Shown here piece by piece: positions 17,102 to 26,223 of a stretch of 64,000 nucleotides of DNA. The notes under the pieces are model-generated. The model saw only the letters and a program-made list of their open reading frames with translations, did no database searches and was not told where the DNA came from. Position numbers and translations under genes: made by a program. The stretch spans positions 1 to 64,000 of the forward strand of contig JAYVMW010000022.1 in NCBI GenBank assembly GCA_043758755.1. Reading direction: 5' to 3'. Numbering within the stretch: the stretch's first letter is position 1; every line of letters starts with the position of its first letter. The stretch comes from Solimicrobium sp043758755. GTDB lineage: Bacteria > Pseudomonadota > Gammaproteobacteria > Burkholderiales > Burkholderiaceae_D.

Positions 17102-19102
17102 ATGATTCCAGAAATTGGACATTTTGCGCTGATCATTGCCCTGGCGCTGGCGCTGGTGCAAGGCATTGTCCCCATCGCCGGATCGTTTCGCGGTAATTCT
17201 GCCTGGATGGCGGTCTCGCGCACTGCGGCCGCCGGTCAATGCACTTTTGTGACCATCGCTTTTGCCTGTCTGGTCTACTCGTTCGTCAATAATGATTTTT
17301 CGGTTCTGTATGTGGCTTCGAATTCGAATTCGATGCTGCCTTGGTATTACCGCATTGCCGCGACCTGGGGTGGGCATGAAGGTTCGCTGCTGCTGTGGAG
17401 CGAAATGCTGGTGCTGTGGACCTTTGCCGTGGCACTGTTTTCCAATCAGCTGCCGGAAGTGACGGTAGCGCGTGTGCTGGGCGTCATGGGACTGATTTCG
17501 GTCGGCTTTTTATGTTTCATTCTGTTTACCTCGGATCCGTTTGAACGTCTGGTTCCGGCCGCCATGGACGGACGCGATCTGAATCCGCTGCTGCAGGATT
17601 TCGGCATGATCGTTCATCCGCCCATGCTGTATATGGGGTATGTAGGATTTTCGGTAGCCTTTTCCTTTGCCATTGCCGCACTGATGGGCGGCAAACTGGA
17701 TGCGGCCTGGGCGCGCTGGTCACGTCCCTGGACGCTGGTGGCGTGGATGTTTCTGACGCTGGGTATTTTCATGGGCAGCTTTTGGGCCTATTACGAACTG
17801 GGCTGGGGTGGCTGGTGGTTCTGGGATGCGGTCGAAAACGCCTCGTTCATGCCGTGGCTGGTCGGCACAGCACTGATTCATTCGCTGGCCGTCACCGAGA
17901 AGCGCGGCAGTTTCAAAAATTGGACCGTGCTGCTGGCAATCATCGCTTTTTCACTGTCGCTGCTGGGAACGTTCCTGGTGCGCTCGGGTGTGCTGACCTC
18001 GGTGCACGCGTTTGCCACCGATCCGCGTCGCGGCCTGTTTGTGCTGGTTTTTTTGGCCATCGTGGTCGGAGGCTCGCTGCTGTTGTATGCGGCCCGGGCA
18101 CCGAAAGTCGGACTGGGCGGCAGTTTCAGCCTGTTTTCGCGTGAATCCATGCTGCTGGTGAACAATGTGGTGCTGTTGGCCGCAGCCGGCACGGTGTTTC
18201 TGGGTACGTTGTACCCGCTGTTTCTGGATGCACTTAATCTGGGGAAAATTTCGGTCGGGCCACCTTATTTTGAAGCCGTTTTTGTACCGCTGATGTTACC
18301 GGTGTTGCTGCTCATGGCGATTGCGCCGTTTGTGAACTGGAAGAACGCCAGCCTGAAAGAGGTGGCGTACCGGTTGCGCTGGCTGGCATTGGGCGCGCTG
18401 ATCTTCGCCGTGCTCGCCGCCGTCTCGTTCGCGCATTCGGTCATGGTCGTGGTGGGTGTGACGCTGGCACTGTGGATCGGGCTGGCAACGGCTACCCATC
18501 TCTATGAGCGTCTGGCGCATGCGCCGGCCGGTACGTCATTATGGCGCAGGATATCCACTCAGCCGCGCAGTTACTGGGGCATGCTGATTGCCCACGCCGG
18601 TGTGGCGGTATTTGTGGTTGGCGTGACGCTGGTCAAAGGCAATGAAGTCGCCAATGATGTCAGCATGCGGGTCGGGGAAACCACCAGCGCGGGCGACTAT
18701 TCGTTCCACCTGCTCGATATCAAGGAAATCAAAGGCCCCAATTACGTTGCGGCGCAGGCTACTTTTGAGGTCATGCGCGGCACGAAGTTCATCGCCCTGA
18801 TGAAACCGGAAAAGCGCCTGTTTCTCGTGCAGCAGATGCCGATGACCGAAGCTGCCATCGATCGCGGCTTTACCCGCGATCTGTATGTGTCACTGGGCGA
18901 GCAGTCCAGTCCCAACGTGTGGGTGGTGCGAGTCCAGCACAAACCGTTCGTGAGCTGGATCTGGGGCGGCTGTCTGATCATTGCACTCGGTGGACTGTTG
19001 GCCGCATCGGACCGGCGTTACCGGATTAAGCAGAGCAAATCGGCTGCACATGCCGCGCTTGAACAGGTCGTTGCCATTCAACCTGACAAGGCACTGACAT
19101 GA
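17102..19102 (+). CDS. ccmF: Cytochrome c-type biogenesis protein CcmF (heme lyase subunit)
   Basis: A 666-residue polytopic membrane protein of the System I cytochrome c maturation complex, which transfers heme from CcmE to apocytochrome c with CcmH/CcmI. The tryptophan-rich WWD motif is present (GWGGWWFWDAVENASFMPWL), as are WGGHEGSLLLW near the N-terminus and conserved periplasmic His residues. Size matches the family (about 650). AGGAA lies 6 nt before the ATG. It heads a ccmF-G-H-I run with overlapping ends. ccmA-E are not upstream; a TonB receptor gene is, so the ccm genes are either split or rearranged. Confidence 0.96.
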   Translation: MIPEIGHFALIIALALALVQGIVPIAGSFRGNSAWMAVSRTAAAGQCTFVTIAFACLVYSFVNNDFSVLYVASNSNSMLPWYYRIAATWGGHEGSLLLWSEMLVLWTFAVALFSNQLPEVTVARVLGVMGLISVGFLCFILFTSDPFERLVPAAMDGRDLNPLLQDFGMIVHPPMLYMGYVGFSVAFSFAIAALMGGKLDAAWARWSRPWTLVAWMFLTLGIFMGSFWAYYELGWGGWWFWDAVENASFMPWLVGTALIHSLAVTEKRGSFKNWTVLLAIIAFSLSLLGTFLVRSGVLTSVHAFATDPRRGLFVLVFLAIVVGGSLLLYAARAPKVGLGGSFSLFSRESMLLVNNVVLLAAAGTVFLGTLYPLFLDALNLGKISVGPPYFEAVFVPLMLPVLLLMAIAPFVNWKNASLKEVAYRLRWLALGALIFAVLAAVSFAHSVMVVVGVTLALWIGLATATHLYERLAHAPAGTSLWRRISTQPRSYWGMLIAHAGVAVFVVGVTLVKGNEVANDVSMRVGETTSAGDYSFHLLDIKEIKGPNYVAAQATFEVMRGTKFIALMKPEKRLFLVQQMPMTEAAIDRGFTRDLYVSLGEQSSPNVWVVRVQHKPFVSWIWGGCLIIALGGLLAASDRRYRIKQSKSAAHAALEQVVAIQPDKALT

Positions 19103-19626
19103 AACGTTTTCTGATCCCCTTTGGTATTTTTGTCGCACTGGTGCTGTTTCTGGGCGTGGGCCTGAAACTCAATCCGCGCGAAATTCCGTCGCCCTTGATC
19201 GGCAAGCCGGCACCGGCATTCAAGCTGACTCAATTGAATGATGCTGACAAAACCATTGCGCCGGCCGATATGCTCGGCAAAGTCTGGATTCTGAATGTCT
19301 GGGCGTCCTGGTGCGTATCCTGCCGGGAAGAGCATCCGGCGTTAATGGATCTGTCCAGAATGAATGTGGTGCCCATTATCGGTCTCAATTACAAGGATGG
19401 TCGCGCCGAAGGCGTGGGTACGCTGCAGCAGTTCGGTAATCCTTACACGGTGTCGGGCTTTGATGACCAGGGCAGGGTGGGCATTGATTATGGCGTGTAC
19501 GGCGTACCCGAAACTTTTGTCGTGGACCGGCGCGGCGTGATCCGCATGAAGTATATTGGTCCGCTGACACCGCAAATCATTTCTGAAAAACTGCTGCCTT
19601 TGATTAAAGAGCTCAATCGTGCGTAA
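19099..19626 (+). CDS. ccmG: Thiol:disulfide interchange protein CcmG/DsbE
   Basis: A 175-residue membrane-anchored periplasmic thioredoxin that keeps apocytochrome c haem-site cysteines reduced. One N-terminal transmembrane helix (about 5-22) is followed by the thioredoxin fold with WCVSC active site (Cys72, Cys75) and the cis-Pro segment GVPETF. The ATG overlaps the ccmF stop (ATGA), showing translational coupling. Size and order match classical ccm operons. Confidence 0.95.
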   Translation: MKRFLIPFGIFVALVLFLGVGLKLNPREIPSPLIGKPAPAFKLTQLNDADKTIAPADMLGKVWILNVWASWCVSCREEHPALMDLSRMNVVPIIGLNYKDGRAEGVGTLQQFGNPYTVSGFDDQGRVGIDYGVYGVPETFVVDRRGVIRMKYIGPLTPQIISEKLLPLIKELNRA

Positions 19627-20119
19627 ATTCATAATTACCGCCTGCTCGGCCCTGCTGATTGCCCAGGCCTGTGCCCAGGCTCAAACTCAAACTGCCGTTT
19701 CTGATGCTGCCGGTGCCGACACCGCACTGGAAAAACATGTGCTGGCCGTATCGGAACAGCTACGCTGTCTGGTCTGCCAGAACCAGACCATTGCCGATTC
19801 GCACGCCGACCTGGCGGTCGATCTGCGCAATCAGGTGCGGGAAAAAATCCAGCAGGGTCAGACCGACCAGGAAATATTTGATTTCATGGTGACGCGTTAC
19901 GGCGACTTTGTGATGTATCGTCCACCGCTCCATATCACCACTGTGCTGCTGTGGTTCGGCCCGTTTTTACTGCTTTTTGGCGGTCTGTTTTTTCTGGCCA
20001 GGAAATTGCGCGGCCGGCGCAGCGAAGATCCCGAATTGAGCGCCACTGAGCTGCAGCGTTCAAAGCAGCTGCTAGCCAGTCTTTCTGAGCCTTCGTCCGA
20101 CAATAAGGAAATGCCATGA
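19619..20119 (+). CDS. ccmH: Cytochrome c-type biogenesis protein CcmH
   Basis: A 166-residue periplasmic membrane-anchored protein of the heme-ligation complex. The redox motif LRCLVCQNQ (Cys50, Cys53) with the following IADSHADLAVDLR is diagnostic, and a C-terminal anchor is seen at about 103-123. It corresponds to the short CcmH (CcmL/CycL) form without the fused TPR part, which is supplied by the next gene. The GTG start overlaps the end of ccmG by 8 nt. Confidence 0.94.
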   Translation: MRKFIITACSALLIAQACAQAQTQTAVSDAAGADTALEKHVLAVSEQLRCLVCQNQTIADSHADLAVDLRNQVREKIQQGQTDQEIFDFMVTRYGDFVMYRPPLHITTVLLWFGPFLLLFGGLFFLARKLRGRRSEDPELSATELQRSKQLLASLSEPSSDNKEMP

Positions 20120-21375
20120 CCGAGTTCATGCTGGTTGCCGTTTTTATGCTGGTTACAGCGCTGCTGTTTGTCATGCCGACTCTGCTGCGCAGGTCGGACC
20201 GGCCGTTACACGCCGAAGCAAATAATGAAGTCAATCTGACCGTGCTGCGCGACCAGTTGCGCGAGCTCGAGGTTGATCTGGGCAATGGCCTCATCGATCA
20301 GGCCGGTTATGCTGCGGCGCGCTCCGAGCTGGAAAAGCGCGTGGCCAGTGACGTACAGGCCGAATCTGTTCAGGCCGTTGCCGGACCGAACCGGCAGTGG
20401 AGCGCAGCGCTGATCGGCCTGTCAATTCCGGCAGTGGCAATCGCCCTGTATTACTTGCTCGGCGCACCTGGCAGTGTGGAATCTGAACCCGGCAGCGCAC
20501 CGGCGCAGCAGGCCTCTGACGTGACCCCGCAACAGATTGACAGCATGGTGGCGGAACTGGAGCAAAAACTCAAAAATAATCCGGATGACGTGCAGGGTCT
20601 GGGTATGCTGGCCCGCTCCTACCATACCCAGGGGCGCTATCGTGAGGCCGCAAACGCCTATGCGCGTCTGGTTAAACTGGTGCCCGGCAATGCCGATGTT
20701 CTGGCCGACTACGCCGACTCTCTGGGTATGGCGCAAAACAAGAGTCTGCAGGGTGAGCCGGACAGAATCATCGGACTGGCGCTGCAGGCCGATCCACGCA
20801 ATGTCAAGGCACTGGCCCTGTCCGGCAGCGCTGCGTTTGACCGGCGCGATTTTCCCAGAGCAATTGAACAATGGAAAAAAGTTCTGGCGCTGGTTGATCC
20901 GCAATCGGAAACCGCAAAAGCCATTGCCGGTGTCATCGATGAAGCGCAGGGTCTGGCCGGCACTCAGCCTGTGAATGCACAAGCTGCGCTCGGTGCTGAA
21001 ATCAAACCGGCGCCGGCTGGTGTTGCAGCAGCAGGCGCAGCACTGGAAGGTCAGGTCCAAATTGATGGCGCCGTATTGAAAGAAGTCGATCCCAGCGCAA
21101 CCGTATTCATTTTTGCCCGCGCTGAACAGGGGCCGCGTTTTCCGCTGGCGGTGCTGAGAAAACAGGTGAAAGATTTACCGGTGAAGTTCAAGCTGGATGA
21201 CAGTATGGGGATGATGCCGAATGTGAAGCTGTCGGATTATCCCAAGGTTGTCGTCGGGGCGCGGATTTCGGCGTCGGACAGTGCTACGCCACAGCCCGGG
21301 GACTGGGAAGGGTTGAGTGCGCCGGTTGCTCCGGGGGCGACCGGGGTTTCGGTTGTGATAAACACCCGGCACTAG
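20116..21375 (+). CDS. ccmI: Cytochrome c-type biogenesis protein CcmI (CycH)
   Basis: A 419-residue apocytochrome c chaperone. Two N-terminal transmembrane helices (about 4-22 and 95-112) flank a cytoplasmic segment with LRDQLRELEVDLGNGLI. TPR repeats follow at about 140-270 (VQGLGMLARSYHTQGRYREAANAYARL), and a C-terminal periplasmic domain of about 130 residues contains VFIFARAEQGPRFPLAVLR. It binds the C-terminus of apocytochrome and hands it to CcmF/H. Start codon overlaps the ccmH stop. All ccmF-I genes are coupled. Confidence 0.92.
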   Translation: MTEFMLVAVFMLVTALLFVMPTLLRRSDRPLHAEANNEVNLTVLRDQLRELEVDLGNGLIDQAGYAAARSELEKRVASDVQAESVQAVAGPNRQWSAALIGLSIPAVAIALYYLLGAPGSVESEPGSAPAQQASDVTPQQIDSMVAELEQKLKNNPDDVQGLGMLARSYHTQGRYREAANAYARLVKLVPGNADVLADYADSLGMAQNKSLQGEPDRIIGLALQADPRNVKALALSGSAAFDRRDFPRAIEQWKKVLALVDPQSETAKAIAGVIDEAQGLAGTQPVNAQAALGAEIKPAPAGVAAAGAALEGQVQIDGAVLKEVDPSATVFIFARAEQGPRFPLAVLRKQVKDLPVKFKLDDSMGMMPNVKLSDYPKVVVGARISASDSATPQPGDWEGLSAPVAPGATGVSVVINTRH

Positions 21376-21447
21376 TCCATTTCCTGGCCCGGCTGCTGAT
21401 CTGCATCAGTATCCTTGTCCACATAAATATTAAACGGAGCTGCCATT

Positions 21448-22026
21448 TTGACCATCATTTTCATACTTGTTCTGGGATGTTTTGCAGGCGCGATGCTCTG
21501 GTATAGCGGCGCTTTTTCGTTTGTCAGGAAACCGGCTGCGCCCAATCCGCTGGCGCAAATGCGCGCTTTGCTGCTGGCTCGCGCCGAGGGAAAAATCGGA
21601 CAGGAAGAATTTGAACGTGCGCAGGCAGCACTGCATCTGGTCATTCTTGATCAGCCTGCAACCGGGAATTTTGCAGTGCGCGTGATTGTCCCGGTACTTG
21701 TCGTCATTGTGGCGGTTCTGGGCTTTTATGTCTGGAACGGCAAGGCAAAAGAGTCCCCCGCAAATTCCCCGACCAGTTCGCGCGTCGTGGTGAATTCCGC
21801 GACGGTGCCGTCTGCAGCAATGCCGTCTGCCGCTGCGCCATCTGCAGCCAATGCCGGCGGTGACCTGAGTACAGCAGTCAAGCATCTGGAAGCCAAGCTG
21901 GAAAAAAATCCGAACAACAGGGACGGCTGGCTGTTGCTGGCAAAGACGTATAAAGAATTGGGACGGCTGAAGGAGGCTGACGATGCCAACGCAAAAGCTG
22001 CGGCACTGCCTGCTCCGGGGAAATAG
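21448..22026 (+). CDS. Small CcmI-like TPR membrane protein
   Basis: A 192-residue protein with the front of CcmI repeated in small form: a first helix (about 2-20), a cytoplasmic segment ending LVILDQ, a second helix (about 73-92), a Pro/Ala/Ser linker with repeated SAA(M/A)PSA units (about 100-135), and a single TPR-like hairpin DGWLLLAKTYKELGRLKEADDA. The TTG start has GGAG 8 nt upstream. It is the last gene before the terminator, 72 nt after ccmI. It may be a truncated ccmI duplicate or an accessory chaperone; I do not recognise a named family. Confidence 0.75.
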   Translation: MTIIFILVLGCFAGAMLWYSGAFSFVRKPAAPNPLAQMRALLLARAEGKIGQEEFERAQAALHLVILDQPATGNFAVRVIVPVLVVIVAVLGFYVWNGKAKESPANSPTSSRVVVNSATVPSAAMPSAAAPSAANAGGDLSTAVKHLEAKLEKNPNNRDGWLLLAKTYKELGRLKEADDANAKAAALPAPGK

Positions 22027-22364
22027 CATATTCAGAGTAAGCCGCAAGCATCGGAACATAGCGCCGACCGGTGTTGTTGGCAGACAGGACAAGGCTACAT
22101 GATCATCCATGTGGCCTTTTTTTTGCCGGAAATTGCATGCAGGGGTAGCGCGGCGACCGGAGCAAGTGATTGGATATCTGCTATTTTTTATCGGAATGAT
22201 CTCAGAATAAGGTGGCAATTGAGTCAGGAATCAACTACAACTATAGGGTGATCAGACACAAAGTGGCGCAGCTGTATCCCCCGGATGGATTGAATTTCAC
22301 TCAATCGATCTGACTTGTCAAATCAACTACGAAACAGATTTTGAGATTTAATTAATGCTGGATT
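22027..22364. other. Intergenic region, ccm terminator to HD-GYP gene
   Basis: 338 nt. The first part holds the ccm terminator at 22093-22124. The remainder is non-coding with several small AT-rich segments and presumably the promoter of the HD-GYP gene; no clear sigma-70 pair or operator stands out. Confidence 0.5.
22093..22124 (+). terminator. Intrinsic terminator of the ccm operon
   Basis: Stem GGCTACATG (22093-22101) and CATGTGGCC (22108-22116), loop of six, followed by eight T (22117-22124). Confidence 0.85.
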
Positions 22365-23693
22365 ATGACTGACAACACCAAACTCATTGCAATTGATCAG
22401 GTCCGGATCGGCATGTTCATCAAGCTCGACCTGAGCTGGTTCCAGCATTCGTTTCCCATGAGTTCCTTTAAAATCACCAACGAAAATCAGATCCGTGAAT
22501 TAAAGGCATTAAAACTCAAACACATACGTTACGTACCCGAAAAAACCGATCTGTCCGCGTTGCGCGCAGACGGTACACCGGTCGCTGAACCGGTCGCAAA
22601 TCCGCTCGACAAGCCGCTGCAGGAGTCCGCCGCCCAGAGTCTCCAGGTTTTTGAAAGTATTATCGAAGCCAAAAAGGCGCGCTTTGAAAAGCTGCAAAAG
22701 CAGCGCGAAGATATTGAACGCTGTGAAGCCAAGTTTATCGAAGCGGCAAAAGTGGTCAGAAACATCGATAAACTGATTTTTTCCCAACCCAAGGAAACCC
22801 TGCAGGAAGCGGCCAAATTAGTTGACAGTATTGCTGACATATTTTTGAACGGCAATGATGCTGTCATGCATCTGATTCAGCAAAAGGATGGCAGTGAAGA
22901 TCTGTATTTTCATTCGCTCAACGTTTCGGTGCTGGCCATGATGCTGGCGTTTGAAATGAAATGCACGGAAGATCAAATCAAAATAATCGGTAAGGCGGCG
23001 CTGTTCCATGATCTGGGCAAAGTTAATGTGCCTGATCAGATCAATAAAAAGACCACGCCTTTGACCAAAGTGGAGCAGAATTTTTATGAACTGCACACGC
23101 AGTATGGCGTGGATGTCGGTATCAAGGCCGGCATGGATAAGATCACTCTGGATGTGATAGCGAGTCATCACGAATATCTGGACGGCAGCGGCTTTCCAAA
23201 GAAGCTCAAGGGCGACGCCATTCGCATGCCGACCCGCATCATCACGATCGCCAATGTGTATGACAATCTGTGCAATCACATCGACATGAATCAGTCCATG
23301 ACGCCGCATGAAGCACTGTCCCTGATGTACGCGCACCGGCGCGCGCAGTTTGATCCTTTGGCCATGGCCACGCTGGTGAAAAGCCTGGGGGTGTATCCGC
23401 CCGGTACGCTCGTCAAGCTGTCCAATGATGCAGTCGGGCTGGTGATGAATGTGAATGTCGGTTTGCCGCTGCGGCCCCGTATCATGGTATATGACGATGA
23501 AATTCCCAGGGAAGATGCCATCATTATTGACCTGTCGGCAGAATCCAAGGAGCTCGCCATCAATTCCAGTATCCGTCCCGGTTTGCTGCCCAGAGCCATC
23601 TATGATTATCTGAATCCGCGCAAACGCGTCAATTATTATGTCGATTCCAAATCGAAACAGGACGGTTCTTCAGTCGTGGCCGGACGGGGTTAG
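22365..23693 (+). CDS. HD-GYP domain protein, divergent GYP motif
   Basis: A 442-residue soluble protein of the cyclic di-GMP phosphodiesterase superfamily. An N-terminal DUF3391-like domain (about 1-65, IDQVRIGMFIKLDLSWF) and a charged helix (90-150) precede the HD-GYP region: HD at 215-216 (ALFHDLGK), HH at 268-269, and Asp in VYDNL. The signature GYP tripeptide is altered to GSGFP (274-278). Metal-ligand positions look retained, so activity is plausible but uncertain. A histidine kinase begins 4 nt after its stop, suggesting a joint signalling unit. Confidence 0.88.
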   Translation: MTDNTKLIAIDQVRIGMFIKLDLSWFQHSFPMSSFKITNENQIRELKALKLKHIRYVPEKTDLSALRADGTPVAEPVANPLDKPLQESAAQSLQVFESIIEAKKARFEKLQKQREDIERCEAKFIEAAKVVRNIDKLIFSQPKETLQEAAKLVDSIADIFLNGNDAVMHLIQQKDGSEDLYFHSLNVSVLAMMLAFEMKCTEDQIKIIGKAALFHDLGKVNVPDQINKKTTPLTKVEQNFYELHTQYGVDVGIKAGMDKITLDVIASHHEYLDGSGFPKKLKGDAIRMPTRIITIANVYDNLCNHIDMNQSMTPHEALSLMYAHRRAQFDPLAMATLVKSLGVYPPGTLVKLSNDAVGLVMNVNVGLPLRPRIMVYDDEIPREDAIIIDLSAESKELAINSSIRPGLLPRAIYDYLNPRKRVNYYVDSKSKQDGSSVVAGRG

Positions 23694-23697
23694 CGCC

Positions 23698-25614
23698 ATG
23701 AAAAAATCGGTTACGCCGAAAAAAATCAGTCAAAATAACTTGCGACTCAATGCCGGGCTGCTGCGCAACATGATAGACCACAGTCGTGAAGCCATCCTGG
23801 TGGTGAACGCCGGCAGCATGATTGTGGAGGACATCAATCTGATCGCCAGCCAGATGCTTGGTTATCTGCCTCATGAGCTCATCGGCAGGGATTTATCTAA
23901 AGTGGAATGCTCGCTGCTGGATGTGTTCTTCTGGGATGAACTGGCTACCGATCTGGATCTGCAGGTTGTGCGAATTGCTGAAACCGAATGGATGAAAAGC
24001 GATGGGTCCTCGTTTCAGGTCGAGAAGCGGGTGTCACTGTATGTGGAGGAATCGGAACGCTACTGGATTATTTATGCGCAGGATCTGACCCGTCAGAAAG
24101 AGATTGAGCAACAGCAGCTGCATCTGGTGTCACAGTTGCAGAGTTCGCTGGAATCCACGGCTGAGGGAATTCTGGCGGTCAATCTGTTCGGGCATATCGT
24201 CAATCTGAACCGGCGTTTTTCGCTCATGTGGAATATTCCGGAAGAGCTGTTGCTGGAGCGTAAAGAAATATTTATGTGGGAACACATACTTTCCAATCTC
24301 AATGACACCAGCAGCATGAGAGCCAGTTGGGAGCGCTCCCAGGTCGAGCCGCATCTGGAAACGGAAGACTTGCTGTCCCTGAAGGACGGCCGTTATTTCA
24401 TCTGCGTTTCAAAACCTGAATTTTTGCGCGACAGTCTGATCGGGCGCGTGTTCAGCGTGCGTGACATCACCGTCATGAAAAATTTTGAAACCGACCTGCT
24501 CATGGCGCGCGACCTTGCTGAGCAGGCCAGTCTGGAAAAGTCGCATATGCTCGAAGCACTGCAGGTCAGTGAATCACGTCTGCGCCGCCTGGTGAACTCG
24601 AATCTGATCGGCATCATGCAGGGTGATTTTTCCGGCAATATTCTGGAAGCCAATGACGTACTGCTGAATCTGCTTGATGTGCCGCGCGCGCAGATGACCC
24701 GGCAGGGACTGAACTGGCTCAAGCTGACTGCTTCTGACTATCACCAGACCTATGAAAATGCGTTAAGACAGTTGAAAAAATCCGGTCAGTCTTCGTCCTT
24801 TGAAGTTGAGTTGCTTGCAAAAAATGCGCAGCCCATACCGGTCATGGTCGGGTTGGCGCAGCTGGAGGGGTCGCATACCGAATGGGTCGGGTTTGTGCTG
24901 GATCTGACCAGGCAGCGCGAATCGGACCGCATCAAGTCGGACTTTATTTCCATGGTCAGCCATGAACTCAGAACCCCGCTGACGTCGATACACGGTTCGC
25001 TCGGTTTGCTCGACAGCGGAGTGGTGGGTGACTTGCCTGCCAATGCCAAAAATCTGGTGCAGATTGCACTGAAAAATTCCAAACGGCTGGGCGTCCTGGT
25101 CAATGATCTGCTGGATATGGAAAAGCTCGCTTCCGGAAAAATGGTGCTGCACTTTGAACGGCTTGATCTGGTGGCGCTGACCCGCATGTCGGTTGAAGCC
25201 AATACGCCGTATGGTCAGCAACTGCAGGTGCAGTTCCGGTTTGCAGATCATCCTGAACAGGCCTGGGTGAACGGCGACATTAACCGCCTGTTGCAGGTGT
25301 TTGCCAATCTGCTTTCCAACGCGGCCAAATTTTCCAAAGCCGGCGATACGGTCGAAATACGGATACTGGAACAGGAAACAGGCCAGTTCAGGGTCGAAAT
25401 TGCCGATTACGGCAGGGGCATTCCGCTGGCGTTCCGGGATCGGATCTTCAAGAAATTTTCTCAGGCCGATGATGGCAACACACGCACCCAAGGTGGCACC
25501 GGACTGGGTCTGAATATCACGAAGAGTCTGATCGAACTGATGGATGGTGAAATCGGTTTTGACAGCGAAGTTGGGGTTGGAACTGTATTCTGGTTCACCA
25601 TTGCAGGGGTGTGA
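23698..25614 (+). CDS. PAS-domain sensor histidine kinase
   Basis: A 638-residue kinase without evident transmembrane segments. Three PAS-like blocks at about 25-135, 148-262 and 290-408 precede the HisKA region with MVSHELRTPL (His422) and the HATPase domain (about 520-635) with IADYGRGIP and GGTGLGLNI. It is a cytoplasmic sensor, possibly of redox or ligand state. The ATG at 23698 is preferred; a GTG at 23638 lies within the HD-GYP gene. No response regulator follows; the output partner is unknown. The arrangement suggests co-transcription with the HD-GYP gene. Confidence 0.9.
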   Translation: MKKSVTPKKISQNNLRLNAGLLRNMIDHSREAILVVNAGSMIVEDINLIASQMLGYLPHELIGRDLSKVECSLLDVFFWDELATDLDLQVVRIAETEWMKSDGSSFQVEKRVSLYVEESERYWIIYAQDLTRQKEIEQQQLHLVSQLQSSLESTAEGILAVNLFGHIVNLNRRFSLMWNIPEELLLERKEIFMWEHILSNLNDTSSMRASWERSQVEPHLETEDLLSLKDGRYFICVSKPEFLRDSLIGRVFSVRDITVMKNFETDLLMARDLAEQASLEKSHMLEALQVSESRLRRLVNSNLIGIMQGDFSGNILEANDVLLNLLDVPRAQMTRQGLNWLKLTASDYHQTYENALRQLKKSGQSSSFEVELLAKNAQPIPVMVGLAQLEGSHTEWVGFVLDLTRQRESDRIKSDFISMVSHELRTPLTSIHGSLGLLDSGVVGDLPANAKNLVQIALKNSKRLGVLVNDLLDMEKLASGKMVLHFERLDLVALTRMSVEANTPYGQQLQVQFRFADHPEQAWVNGDINRLLQVFANLLSNAAKFSKAGDTVEIRILEQETGQFRVEIADYGRGIPLAFRDRIFKKFSQADDGNTRTQGGTGLGLNITKSLIELMDGEIGFDSEVGVGTVFWFTIAGV

Positions 25615-25756
25615 GCTGAATTTCATTATGGAAAACCGTACCAGATACATTACTCATTTTCATAAATTTATTTTCAATTTTCCAACATTTCACGTCGCAC
25701 ATTCGCCCTGACATGCAATACAATAAGTGTCCGATTTATCACAGGCACTGTTAACC

Positions 25757-26215
25757 ATGCAAAATTCCAATTTCAGGCAGAATCGATTCGAACTGGCACT
25801 GGCGCGCGGATTTACTCTTATTGAGATTATGGTCGTGATTGCCATTCTGGGCATTATGGCTGCCATCGTAGTCCCCAAATTGGTCGGTCATACCGATACC
25901 GCCAAAGTCGCCGCGGCCAAACAGGATATTGCCAACATCAAACAGGCACTGATTTTGTACAAACTTGATAATCAGCGCTATCCCACCACCGAACAGGGCC
26001 TGCAGTCTCTGGTCACCAAACCAACTACCGGTCCGGCCGCCAATGGCTACAAGGCGGACGGCTATCTGGAAAAAATTCCGAAAGATCCCTGGGGTAATCC
26101 GTATCAGTATTTATGTCCCGGTATCAAAGGCGAATACGACGTGTTTTCGTTCGGAGCGGACGGGCAGCCGGGTGGTGAGGGAATCAATGCTGACATCGGT
26201 TCCTGGGACTTATAA
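25757..26215 (+). CDS. gspG: Type II secretion major pseudopilin GspG
   Basis: A 152-residue major pseudopilin that forms the T2SS pseudopilus. The prepilin peptidase site is ARG/FTLIE with Glu at +5, then a hydrophobic helix. The C-terminal domain shows the family's conserved KPTTGPAA...GYLEKIPKDPWGNPYQYLCPG and FSFGADGQPGG calcium-loop segment. The ATG at 25757 gives an 18-residue leader. It is the first gene of the gsp operon here, an unusual position (order G-H-I-J-K-L-M-N-D-E-F-C). Confidence 0.96.
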   Translation: MQNSNFRQNRFELALARGFTLIEIMVVIAILGIMAAIVVPKLVGHTDTAKVAAAKQDIANIKQALILYKLDNQRYPTTEQGLQSLVTKPTTGPAANGYKADGYLEKIPKDPWGNPYQYLCPGIKGEYDVFSFGADGQPGGEGINADIGSWDL

Positions 26216-26223
26216 CCCGGAAC

